DNA of 64,000 nt, taken from an uncultured Draconibacterium sp. (lineage in GTDB: Bacteria > Bacteroidota > Bacteroidia > Bacteroidales > Prolixibacteraceae). Made by a program: the position numbers and the translations under genes. The notes below the pieces were generated by a model. It worked only from the letters and a program-made list of their open reading frames with translations. It did not search any database and was not told the DNA's origin. Shown piece after piece: positions 43,302 to 51,478 of this stretch (position 1 is its first letter; every line of letters begins with the position of its first letter). The DNA lies in contig NZ_OY781464.1 in the NCBI RefSeq assembly GCF_963676735.1, forward strand, positions 591,001-655,000, written 5' to 3'.

Positions 43302-44503
43302 TGAATGAAGCTTTTATTTGCGATGCTATTCGCACACCGGTAGGAAAATATGGAGGAGCCTTATCAGCAATACGAACCGATGATTTGGCAGCCATGCCCA
43401 TAAAAAAGTTGCTGGAACGAAATACTGCTATTGATCCCGTAGCCATTGATGATGTAATTTTGGGCTGCGCCAACCAGGCCGGCGAAGATAACCGAAATGT
43501 GGCACGTATGGCTTTGCTGTTGGCCGGCTTGCCCGAAAGTGTACCGGGGCTTACGGTTAACCGCCTGTGTTCGTCGGGAATGGAAGCCATAGGCATAGCA
43601 GCGAGGGCCATCAAAACCGGTGAGGCCGATCTTATTATTGCCGGCGGTGTAGAAAGTATGTCGCGGGCGCCAATGGTTGTTGCTAAGTCAACACAGGCTT
43701 TTTCGCGAAATGCCGAAATGTACGACTCTACCATTGGCTGGCGTTTTGTGAATCCAGAATTTAAAGCGCGGTTTGGTACCGATCCGCTGATTTGCACTGC
43801 CGAAAATCTGGCAAAAGAATACAACATAAGTCGCGAAGATCAGGATAAATTTGCGCATCACAGCCAGCTAAAAACTGCCGAAGCGCAGAAAAACGGATCT
43901 CTGGGTAAAGAGATAATGCCCTTGGCTATTCCACAGCAAAAAGGCGAAGCTCTGCTTGTTGACAAAGACGAGCACCCCCGTTTATCGTCGCTCGAAAAAC
44001 TGGCCTCCTTAAAACCTGTTTATGGTGCTGGAACAACAGTTACTGCCGGAAATGCGTCGGGAATAAACGATGGGGCGGCAGCTGTAATAATAGCATCAAA
44101 AGATGCTGTGAAAAGATACCACCTTACCCCACGGGCAAAAATTTTGGGTATGCAGGCTGCCGGGGTGCCCCCTCGAATTATGGGAATTGGTCCCGTGCCT
44201 GCAACTGATAAGTTGTTAAAACGGTTGGGGCTGAAATTCAAACAGATAGATATTATCGAACTGAACGAAGCCTTTGCCGCTCAATCATTGGCCTGTATCC
44301 GTGAATTTGGCATAGCCGACAACGATTCCCGGTTAAATCCGCTTGGAGGTGCAATCGCATTGGGGCATCCTTTGGGAATGTCGGGGGCCCGATTGGTAAC
44401 AACCGCCTGGCATCAATTGCACGAATCAGGTCGCCAATATGCCCTGTGCACTATGTGTGTGGGAGTTGGGCAGGGGCTGTCGATGGTGTTACAAAAAGTG
44501 TAG
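43301..44503 (+). CDS. pcaF: 3-oxoadipyl-CoA thiolase (PcaF/PaaJ-like)
   Basis: The 400-residue thiolase starts NEAFICDAIRTPVGKYGGAL, has GCANQAGEDNRNVARMA, the nucleophile Cys90 in TVNRLCSSGMEA, FSRNAEMYDSTIGWRFVNP, GHPLGMSGARLV and CTMCVGVGQG. The QAGEDNRNVARM and TTIGWRFVNP-type segments are hallmarks of 3-oxoadipyl-CoA thiolase rather than acetoacetyl-CoA thiolase. It would split 3-oxoadipyl-CoA to succinyl-CoA and acetyl-CoA, regenerating the CoA donor of the preceding transferase. No beta-ketoadipate ring-cleavage genes are nearby, so the 3-oxoadipate must come from elsewhere. Confidence 0.9.
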   Translation: MNEAFICDAIRTPVGKYGGALSAIRTDDLAAMPIKKLLERNTAIDPVAIDDVILGCANQAGEDNRNVARMALLLAGLPESVPGLTVNRLCSSGMEAIGIAARAIKTGEADLIIAGGVESMSRAPMVVAKSTQAFSRNAEMYDSTIGWRFVNPEFKARFGTDPLICTAENLAKEYNISREDQDKFAHHSQLKTAEAQKNGSLGKEIMPLAIPQQKGEALLVDKDEHPRLSSLEKLASLKPVYGAGTTVTAGNASGINDGAAAVIIASKDAVKRYHLTPRAKILGMQAAGVPPRIMGIGPVPATDKLLKRLGLKFKQIDIIELNEAFAAQSLACIREFGIADNDSRLNPLGGAIALGHPLGMSGARLVTTAWHQLHESGRQYALCTMCVGVGQGLSMVLQKV

Positions 44504-44586
44504 TTGAGACAAAAGTATATGAAGATTATGAAGGGCCAAGCCCGCTTCTTAAGTTATAAAATGTAAATAAATTTAAATAGAAAATC

Positions 44587-46128
44587 ATGAAAATTGACAT
44601 TTCAAAAGAATTAAAAGTTTTAGGAATTAACGACTTAAACAATGGTGCATGCACCGGTACAGTTTGGAAGAAAACCACCGGAGCTGTCATCGAATCATAT
44701 TCCTCATCGGATGGGGCATTAATTGCCAAAATAAACCAGGCAACGGCAGCCGACTATCGAGATGTGGTTGAAACTGCCCAAAAAGCTTTTAAAACCTGGC
44801 GTATGGTGCCCGCACCAAAACGTGGCGAAATTGTTCGACAAATTGGTTTGGAGCTGCGAAAATACAAAGAACCACTAGCCAAACTGGTATCCTACGAAAT
44901 GGGTAAAATTTATCAGGAAGGTTTAGGAGAAGTACAGGAAATGATTGATATCTGCGATTTTGCCGTGGGGCAGTCGCGGCAACTTTACGGATTTACCATG
45001 CATTCCGAGCGCGAAAAACACCGGATGTACGATCAGTATCATCCACTGGGAATTGTTGGCGTGGTTTCGGCATTTAACTTTCCGGTGGCAGTATGGGCCT
45101 GGAATGCTATGATTGCGATGGTTGCCGGCGATGTGGTAATTTGGAAACCATCTTCAAAAGTGTTGCTGTGTGCCATAGCTGTGCATAACATAGTGGCAAA
45201 GGTTTTAAAAGCCAATAACATTCCTGAAGGGGTGCTTAATCTGGTTGCCGCAGGTTCGCGCGAGTTGGGCGACGAGTTCTTCAGCGACAAAAATATTCCG
45301 TTGGTATCGTTCACCGGATCAACAAAAATTGGTAAAAAAGTAGGCGCTTTAGTGGGCGAACGTTTAGGTAGAGCCATATTGGAACTTGGCGGTAATAACG
45401 CCATAATTGTTACCCCTGATGCCAACCTTGAAATGGCTCTGCGGGCCGTGGTTTTTGGCGCTGTAGGTACCTGCGGACAGCGTTGTACATCTACCCGCCG
45501 CATTATTGTGCACGATTCAGTTTACGAAGACTTTAAAAAACGATTGATTGCCGTTTACAACAAGCTGCCCATTGGTCATGCCCTGGATGAAAATACGCTG
45601 GTTGGCCCTTTGGTTGACAGTTGGGCAGTTGATACTTACCTGGCAGCAGTTGAAAAAGTGAAAGCTGAAGGTGGTACTGTTTTAATTGGCGGCGAGAAAC
45701 TTTCAGGAAAAGGTTACGAATCGGGATGTTACGTTACACCTTGCATTGCAGAAGTAGAAAATCATTACAAAATTGTTCAGGACGAAACTTTTGCTCCACT
45801 ATTGTACATGATTCGTTATACCGATTTGGATGAAGCCATTCGTTTGCATAACGATGTGCCGCAGGGCCTTTCGTCGGCCATCTTTTCTACCCACATGCTT
45901 GAAACCGAAAAATTCCTGTCGCACGAAGGTTCTGATTGTGGCATAGCCAATGTAAATATCGGAACATCGGGTGCTGAAATTGGTGGAGCATTTGGTGGCG
46001 AAAAAGAAACTGGCGGTGGCCGCGAATCGGGCTCTGATGCCTGGAAAGCCTACATGCGTCGCCAAACAAATACAATAAATTACAGTACAGAACTTCCGTT
46101 AGCTCAGGGAATTGAGTTTAATGTTTAA
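44587..46128 (+). CDS. amaB: 2-Aminoadipate semialdehyde dehydrogenase (ALDH7 family)
   Basis: The 513-residue aldehyde dehydrogenase has the catalytic Glu266 (LELGGNN) and Cys300 (GTCGQRCTSTRR). It also has the ALDH7/antiquitin signature region NVNIGTSGAEIGGAFGGEK and GGGRESGSDAWKAYMRRQT. These enzymes oxidise 2-aminoadipate 6-semialdehyde (piperideine-6-carboxylate) to 2-aminoadipate in lysine breakdown. It is 83 bases after the thiolase gene, on the same strand. In context it would supply the substrate of the aminomutase. Confidence 0.92.
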   Translation: MKIDISKELKVLGINDLNNGACTGTVWKKTTGAVIESYSSSDGALIAKINQATAADYRDVVETAQKAFKTWRMVPAPKRGEIVRQIGLELRKYKEPLAKLVSYEMGKIYQEGLGEVQEMIDICDFAVGQSRQLYGFTMHSEREKHRMYDQYHPLGIVGVVSAFNFPVAVWAWNAMIAMVAGDVVIWKPSSKVLLCAIAVHNIVAKVLKANNIPEGVLNLVAAGSRELGDEFFSDKNIPLVSFTGSTKIGKKVGALVGERLGRAILELGGNNAIIVTPDANLEMALRAVVFGAVGTCGQRCTSTRRIIVHDSVYEDFKKRLIAVYNKLPIGHALDENTLVGPLVDSWAVDTYLAAVEKVKAEGGTVLIGGEKLSGKGYESGCYVTPCIAEVENHYKIVQDETFAPLLYMIRYTDLDEAIRLHNDVPQGLSSAIFSTHMLETEKFLSHEGSDCGIANVNIGTSGAEIGGAFGGEKETGGGRESGSDAWKAYMRRQTNTINYSTELPLAQGIEFNV

Positions 46129-46191
46129 GAGAAGTAGGCAATAGGCAATCTTCAGTATGAAAATCTGCTTTTACAGGTGAACTTCATGCTG

Positions 46192-46249
46192 TCTGCCAGC
46201 TGGCGGATTCAGCATCTGTTAAAAAATTCCAGATCCGTCAGCTGACGGA
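46192..46249. repeat. Pair of palindromes, REP-like intergenic element
   Basis: A 16-bp imperfect palindrome centred on GCCAGCTGGC (46192-46207) and a 16-bp perfect one, TCCGTCAGCTGACGGA (46234-46249), lie 26 bases apart, followed by a partial copy, GGAATGACGGATT. The shared CAGCTG core and position between genes suggest a dispersed palindromic repeat, or a binding site or terminator. Confidence 0.55.
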
Positions 46250-46337
46250 CGGAATGACGGATTACCAAATGTTTAATGAGAACTGTTGATTGAAAAAGCC
46301 TCTATACTCAAATCTAAATATCTCATAGTCTAAAAAT

Positions 46338-47687
46338 ATGAAGAACATATTAATATTTGGAGCCGGAAGATCGAGTGTGTTTTTGCTCGCTTACCTGGCC
46401 GAACACGCAATAAAATACCACTGGAATATTAAAGTGGTTGATGCAGCCGAGAGTGAACTGGTAAAATCTTTTCATCTGTCTTTTTCCATTTTGAATGTAA
46501 AAGATGAATTTGCCCGCGACCAGGAGGTTCGGGCGGCCGATCTGGTTATTTCAATGCTTCCGGCTCGTTTTCATAAACTGGTGGTTCAGTCGTGTCTTAA
46601 ATTTTCAAAAAGTTTACTCACCGCTTCCTACGAAAGTAAGGAAATGAAACTGGCAGAGGAGGAAGTGAAAAGTAAAGGTCTGTTTTTTTTGAACGAGTGT
46701 GGGCTGGATCCTGGGTTGGACCATATGTCGGCTATGCGCATGATTAACCAGATTAAAGCTGATGGCCACCAGCTGGAAGCATTCGAGTCGTTTACAGGCG
46801 GACTTGTTGCCCCCGAATCGGATGATAACCCGTGGCACTATAAGTTTAGCTGGAATCCGCGAAACGTAGTGCTGGCCGGGCAGGGTGGTCCCGCTAAATT
46901 TATCCAGAACGGAAAAATAAAGTATATCCCTTACAACCGGCTTTTTAGAAGGACAGAGTTAATAAAGATCGACAAATTTGGTTGGTTTGAAGGGTATGCT
47001 AACCGTGATTCGATGAGTTATATTGAAAAGTACGGATTGGATGGTGTGCCAACTGTTTACAGGGGTACCTTGCGTCGACCGGGATTTTGTAAAGCATGGA
47101 ACATATTTGTACAGTTGGGGGCTACCAGCGACGATTATTTTATCGACAATGTTGAAGACATGACCTATCGCGAGTTTATTAACTCATTTTTATATTATCA
47201 TGCTGCTGATACCATCGATTTGAAGCTGTATCACTCGTTGCAAATTCCAATGGATTCAGAGATTATCCCGAAACTGGAATGGCTGGGTATTTTTGAAAAA
47301 CGAAAAATAGGGCTGAAAAAGGCAACTCCCGCGCAAGTGATGGAAAAATTACTGACCGAGAAATGGCAATTAATGCCACACGACAAGGATATGATTGTAA
47401 TGTGGCACAAGTTTGAATACTTTGATAAGGATAGTAAGAATAAAAGGGAGAAAAACAGCTCGCTGGTAGTAACTGGCGAATCGGGAGAAAAAACCGCCAT
47501 GGCAAAAACAGTAGGATTACCACTGGCTGTTGCTGCAAAACTTTATTTAACCGGACAATTACCCCTGGTGGGTATGTACATTCCAACCAATAAAGAAATT
47601 TATGAGCCAATTTTGGATGAGTTGGAGCAATATGGAATTAAATTTTCGGAAACAGAAAAAGAAAGCGGCGTAGAAATACAAAACTAA
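46338..47687 (+). CDS. Saccharopine dehydrogenase family protein, second paralogue
   Basis: The 449-residue protein has the same layout as the gene at 37217: Rossmann front NILIFGAGRSSVFLLAYL, SMLPARFHKLVVQSCL, NECGLDPGLDHMSAMRM, GGLVAPESDDNPWHYKFSW. The dinucleotide motif differs (GRSS in place of GMVA). Two such enzymes in one locus could divide the two saccharopine steps, act on different nucleotides, or form a heteromer. A terminator-like hairpin follows. The lysine-ketoglutarate reductase step is otherwise unaccounted for in the window. Confidence 0.83.
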   Translation: MKNILIFGAGRSSVFLLAYLAEHAIKYHWNIKVVDAAESELVKSFHLSFSILNVKDEFARDQEVRAADLVISMLPARFHKLVVQSCLKFSKSLLTASYESKEMKLAEEEVKSKGLFFLNECGLDPGLDHMSAMRMINQIKADGHQLEAFESFTGGLVAPESDDNPWHYKFSWNPRNVVLAGQGGPAKFIQNGKIKYIPYNRLFRRTELIKIDKFGWFEGYANRDSMSYIEKYGLDGVPTVYRGTLRRPGFCKAWNIFVQLGATSDDYFIDNVEDMTYREFINSFLYYHAADTIDLKLYHSLQIPMDSEIIPKLEWLGIFEKRKIGLKKATPAQVMEKLLTEKWQLMPHDKDMIVMWHKFEYFDKDSKNKREKNSSLVVTGESGEKTAMAKTVGLPLAVAAKLYLTGQLPLVGMYIPTNKEIYEPILDELEQYGIKFSETEKESGVEIQN

Positions 47688-47703
47688 ACTATACAATATA
47701 TGA

Positions 47704-47725
47704 CTTGTGCACTGAGGTGCACAAG
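47704..47725 (+). terminator. Hairpin after the second saccharopine dehydrogenase
   Basis: CTTGTGCAC (47704-47712) pairs with GTGCACAAG (47717-47725) around a 4-base loop; 9 bp, with a T-rich region shortly after. Confidence 0.6.
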
Positions 47726-47743
47726 GCTGGTTTCTCTTAATTT

Positions 47744-47779
47744 ATCGGATGACTTCATGTTTCGGCAGGGTCATCCGAT
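47744..47779 (+). terminator. Second hairpin in the same gap
   Basis: ATCGGATGAC (47744-47753) pairs with GTCATCCGAT (47770-47779), 10 bp with a 16-base loop. No strong T run follows, so it may be a terminator helper or a protein site. Confidence 0.5.
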
Positions 47780-47815
47780 TACTGTTTCAAAGGATATTAG
47801 AATTGTATTTTATGT

Positions 47816-47823
47816 TACCTTTG
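47816..47823 (+). promoter_or_regulatory. -7 element of the propeller lipoprotein gene
   Basis: TACCTTTG matches TAnnTTTG 23 bases before the start codon at 47846; no clear -33 box. Confidence 0.45.
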
Positions 47824-47845
47824 AAATTCACAAAATACGATCAAC

Positions 47846-49111
47846 ATGAAAACCGCATTGCCTTTGGCTTTTATTTTGTTTCTGCTTTTTATTTCCTGTA
47901 AAAACGAATCAGGCAACTGGACCCATTTTCGTGGCACTAACATGAATGGCCATGCCAGTGTGGAAACAGCTCCTTTAGAATGGAGCAATACTGAAAATAT
48001 TGTTTGGAAGGTTCCGGTAAAAGGGCATGGATGGTCGTCACCGGTGGTGCATGGCAAACAGGTATGGCTCACTTCAGCCGATAAAGAAGGGCATGAATTT
48101 TATGTCGTCTGTTTTGACCTGGAAACCGGCAAATTACTGAATGAACAGGCAATATTTACTGCAGACGATCCACAGCGTATTCATGGAACCAACTCGTATG
48201 CAACGCCAACACCTTGCATCGAAAGTGGGCGGGTTTATGTGCATTACGGAAGTTTCGGAACAGCTTGTATTGATACAAAAACTTTCGAAGTGATTTGGAA
48301 ACGCGAAGACATGCCGTGCCAGCATATGCAGGGGCCTGCTTCTTCGTTAATTCTTTATAATAACAAACTGATTGTTCACCTGGAGGGAACAGAAGATCCT
48401 TATGTGGCGGCCCTTGATAAAAACACCGGCGAAACGATTTGGAAAAGTGTTCGGCCAAAGGAAATTTACGACCTGTTAGAGCCGGTTTACAGGAAGTCGT
48501 ACCAAACACCAATTGTAATACATGTAAATGGTAATGAATTGCTAATAAGTAACGCTGCCAATCAGTGTTATGCCCACGATGTAAATACAGGCGAGGTAGT
48601 TTGGACCATTACCTATGGCGATGATTCAACCGTAAGCCAACCACTTTATTACAACGGATTGGTGTTCGTAAATTCAGGTTGGTTGTTCGAAGACGGCAAA
48701 CCATTTTGGACACGCCAGTATGCCGTTAACCCAACCGGCAAGGGCGATGTAACACAAACACATGTAAAGTGGACTTACGAAGATGAAGTTCCGCAAATTC
48801 CAACACCGGTAATTGTTGATGGGCTGATGTATATGGTTCACGATCGCGGAATGGTAACTTGTCTGGATGCAATGACCGGTGAAGTAATCTGGAAGGAAAA
48901 ATTAAGAGGTAATTTTAATGCTTCGCCCATTTATGCCGGTGGAAATATCTATTTTATTAACGTAAAAGGATTTTGTACGATCATTAAACCGGGCGACTCA
49001 TTTCAGAAAGTGGCAGAAAACAATATCAGCGAGACGGTAAAAGCTGTTCCTGCTTTTGTGGGTGATAAAATGCTGCTGCGAACAGATAAATTTTTGTATG
49101 CGATAAAATAA
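47846..49111 (+). CDS. PQQ-like beta-propeller lipoprotein
   Basis: The 421-residue protein has a lipoprotein signal (LAFILFLLFISC, Cys near residue 18), then WTHFRGTNMNGHASVET and repeated propeller blades of the type CFDLETGKLL, ALDKNTGETIWK, VNTGEVVWT and CLDAMTGEVIWKEKL. This is the BamB/PQQ-repeat fold. No catalytic residues of quinoprotein dehydrogenases are evident, so it is more likely a binding or scaffold protein. It is apart from the main propeller array, separated by typA, and has its own promoter and hairpin. Confidence 0.82.
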   Translation: MKTALPLAFILFLLFISCKNESGNWTHFRGTNMNGHASVETAPLEWSNTENIVWKVPVKGHGWSSPVVHGKQVWLTSADKEGHEFYVVCFDLETGKLLNEQAIFTADDPQRIHGTNSYATPTPCIESGRVYVHYGSFGTACIDTKTFEVIWKREDMPCQHMQGPASSLILYNNKLIVHLEGTEDPYVAALDKNTGETIWKSVRPKEIYDLLEPVYRKSYQTPIVIHVNGNELLISNAANQCYAHDVNTGEVVWTITYGDDSTVSQPLYYNGLVFVNSGWLFEDGKPFWTRQYAVNPTGKGDVTQTHVKWTYEDEVPQIPTPVIVDGLMYMVHDRGMVTCLDAMTGEVIWKEKLRGNFNASPIYAGGNIYFINVKGFCTIIKPGDSFQKVAENNISETVKAVPAFVGDKMLLRTDKFLYAIK

Positions 49112-49136
49112 GAATCAACGGCTTCTTAGGCAATCT

Positions 49137-49159
49137 ACCCCTCGTTTATAACGAGGGGT
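49137..49159 (+). terminator. Hairpin after the propeller lipoprotein gene
   Basis: ACCCCTCGTT (49137-49146) pairs perfectly with AACGAGGGGT (49150-49159) around a 3-base loop. It is very stable but lacks a T tract. Confidence 0.65.
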
Positions 49160-49298
49160 GTTGGGAATTACCTCTAAACATTTCGTTTTATTCCTTGGCA
49201 ATCAACACATTTTATGTTCTTAATGTGCTGTTCACGTTTTCAACATTAAATTTAAATGCATTTCACGCGTGCTTTACTTCGGGTAGTTAAAACTTTCG

Positions 49299-49306
49299 TA
49301 CATTTG
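49299..49306 (+). promoter_or_regulatory. typA promoter -7 element
   Basis: TACATTTG matches TAnnTTTG about 100 bases before typA. A TTTA at 49273-49276 is a possible but poor -33 box, 22 bases upstream. Confidence 0.45.
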
Positions 49307-49404
49307 CGCGCCGATTTCGGGGAATGGATTGTTTCTGTAAAATGTTGATGCAGAAAACAATTCGTGAATTCCGATGTTAGCTAAATGGATTAGAAAATAG
49401 TAAA

Positions 49405-51216
49405 ATGGCAGAAATCAGAAACATTGCAATTATTGCACACGTCGACCACGGCAAAACTACCTTGGTTGATCGTATACTTCACCAGGTAAAACTGTTCCGC
49501 GATAACCAGGAAGTGAAGGAGTTATTACTCGATAATAACGACCTGGAACGCGAACGTGGAATCACCATCCTATCGAAAAACGTTTCGGTTAGATATAAAG
49601 ACACCAAAATTAACATTATTGATACACCGGGGCACAGCGATTTTGGTGGCGAGGTAGAGCGTGTTTTAAATATGGCCGATGGCGTTTTGCTTATTGTTGA
49701 TGCCTTTGAAGGCCCTATGCCACAAACCCGGTTTGTGCTGCAAAAAGCGATTGAACTGGGATTGAAACCAATGGTGGTGGTGAATAAAGTAGACAAAGAA
49801 AACTGTACACCCGATATTGCCCAGGAAAAAGTTTTTGATTTAATGTTTAGCCTTGATGCTACCGAAGAGCAGTTGGATTTTCCAACCGTTTACGGATCGG
49901 CAAAGGCCGGATGGATGGGCCCCGACTGGCAAACACCAACCGAAGATGTGGTTTATCTGCTCGATCAGATTTTGGAACACATTCCGCCGGCAACACACAA
50001 AGAAGGAACCTTGCAAATGCGTATTACCTCGCTCGATTATTCGTCGTACACCGGGCGAATTGCTGTGGGAAAAGTTTCGCGGGGCGAGTTAATTCCCGGA
50101 TCGCCGGTAACGCTCGTAAAACGCGATGGAAGAAAAATAAAAGCTGTAGCCAAAGAGTGCTATTTGTTTGAAGGCTTGGGAAAAGAAAAAACAAAAGATC
50201 CTGTGCCGTCGGGCGAAATTTGTGCCGTACTAGGCCTGGAGGGTTTTGATATTGGCGATACCATTGCCGATGCCGAAGAACCGGAAGGATTAACACCAAT
50301 TCAGGTTGACGAGCCTACCATGAGCATGTTGTTTGTGGCCAATAACTCGCCATTTTTTGGAAGAGACGGTAAATTTGTAACCTCGCGACAGGTACGCGAC
50401 AGGCTTTTTAAAGAAACGGAAAAAAACCTGGCACTTCGGGTAGAAGAAACCAATTCAGCCGACTCGTTTTTGGTGTACGGCCGCGGAATTCTTCACTTGT
50501 CAATTTTGGTAGAAACCATGCGCCGCGAAGGTTACGAAATTCAGTTGGGACAACCCCAGGTAATTATAAAAGAAATAGATGGCAAAAAATGCGAACCCAT
50601 TGAAGCACTTACCGTTCAGGTACCCGACGAATTCTCGGGTAAAGTAATTGAACTGGTTACCGCTCGAAAAGGTGAAATTGCCAATATTGAGGTGAAAGAC
50701 GAGCGTGCTCACCTGGAATTTTTTGTTCCGGCACGTGGTTTAATTGGTTTGCGTAACCAAATGCTTACTGCCACCGAGGGCGAAGCCATTATGGCTCACC
50801 GCTTAAAAGGTTACGAACCCTGGAAAGGAGAGCTTGGTGTAAAACGTAACGGTGCATTAATTTCGCTCGAAACCGGAACAGCCATTACCTATTCGCTGGA
50901 TAAAATGCAGGACCGCGGAAAATTCTTTGTTGATCCCGGAGAAGAAGTGTACGCCGGTCAGGTTATCGGAGAATATACACGCCAGGACGATTTAACCATT
51001 AATATTATCCGTACCAAGAAACTTACAAATATGCGCGCATCTGGTTCGGATGATAAGGCAGGAATTGCACCGGCCATAAAATTTTCGCTGGAAGAGGCCA
51101 TGGAGTATATCCGCAACGATGAATACATTGAAATAACGCCTAACCATATGCGTATTCGTAAAATCTATTTGGATGAACACGAACGTAAACGCCAGGCAAA
51201 AGCTATTACAGAATAA
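49405..51216 (+). CDS. typA: Ribosome-associated GTPase TypA/BipA
   Basis: The 603-residue translational GTPase has G1 AHVDHGKTTLVDRI, switch region ERERGITI, G3 DTPGHSDFGGE and G4 NKVDKENC. It also has EF-G-like domains and the TypA-specific C-terminus (FFVPARGLIGLRNQMLTATEG, THNMRIRK-type PNHMRIRKIYLDEHERKRQ). It binds ribosomes and helps assembly and stress growth. It sits between propeller genes without a clear link to them and ends in a strong terminator. Confidence 0.96.
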   Translation: MAEIRNIAIIAHVDHGKTTLVDRILHQVKLFRDNQEVKELLLDNNDLERERGITILSKNVSVRYKDTKINIIDTPGHSDFGGEVERVLNMADGVLLIVDAFEGPMPQTRFVLQKAIELGLKPMVVVNKVDKENCTPDIAQEKVFDLMFSLDATEEQLDFPTVYGSAKAGWMGPDWQTPTEDVVYLLDQILEHIPPATHKEGTLQMRITSLDYSSYTGRIAVGKVSRGELIPGSPVTLVKRDGRKIKAVAKECYLFEGLGKEKTKDPVPSGEICAVLGLEGFDIGDTIADAEEPEGLTPIQVDEPTMSMLFVANNSPFFGRDGKFVTSRQVRDRLFKETEKNLALRVEETNSADSFLVYGRGILHLSILVETMRREGYEIQLGQPQVIIKEIDGKKCEPIEALTVQVPDEFSGKVIELVTARKGEIANIEVKDERAHLEFFVPARGLIGLRNQMLTATEGEAIMAHRLKGYEPWKGELGVKRNGALISLETGTAITYSLDKMQDRGKFFVDPGEEVYAGQVIGEYTRQDDLTINIIRTKKLTNMRASGSDDKAGIAPAIKFSLEEAMEYIRNDEYIEITPNHMRIRKIYLDEHERKRQAKAITE

Positions 51217-51241
51217 AAGTTTAATACATAGAACATAATAG

Positions 51242-51275
51242 AAAAAAAGAGGATGTTAAAAGATCCTCTTTTTTT
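51242..51275 (+). terminator. Intrinsic terminator after typA
   Basis: AAAAAAAGAGGAT (51242-51254) pairs with ATCCTCTTTTTTT (51263-51275) around 8 bases; a classic hairpin with U run. Confidence 0.9.
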
Positions 51276-51478
51276 GTTGCCTACCTTTTTTAACCTGTTT
51301 TTAATTAAATAAAACAATCATATGTTTTAAATCTTTTTGTGCCCCCATGTAGTTGTTAATGAGATGTAAACAACTTGTAAATATTCTTTACTATTTAGAT
51401 AGTTAATAAATTGAATGTGAGCTTTGCTAATATGGTGTTTTGGTTCTATTTTTAGAATCAAAACTAAACTTTAAAGTC

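Noticed and set aside
39020..44503. Classical clostridial lysine fermentation cluster
   Set aside because: Only a KamA-like gene is shared; beta-lysine mutase, diaminohexanoate dehydrogenase, the keto-aminohexanoate cleavage enzyme and the ammonia lyase are missing, and the CoA transferase and thiolase look PcaIJ/PcaF-like.
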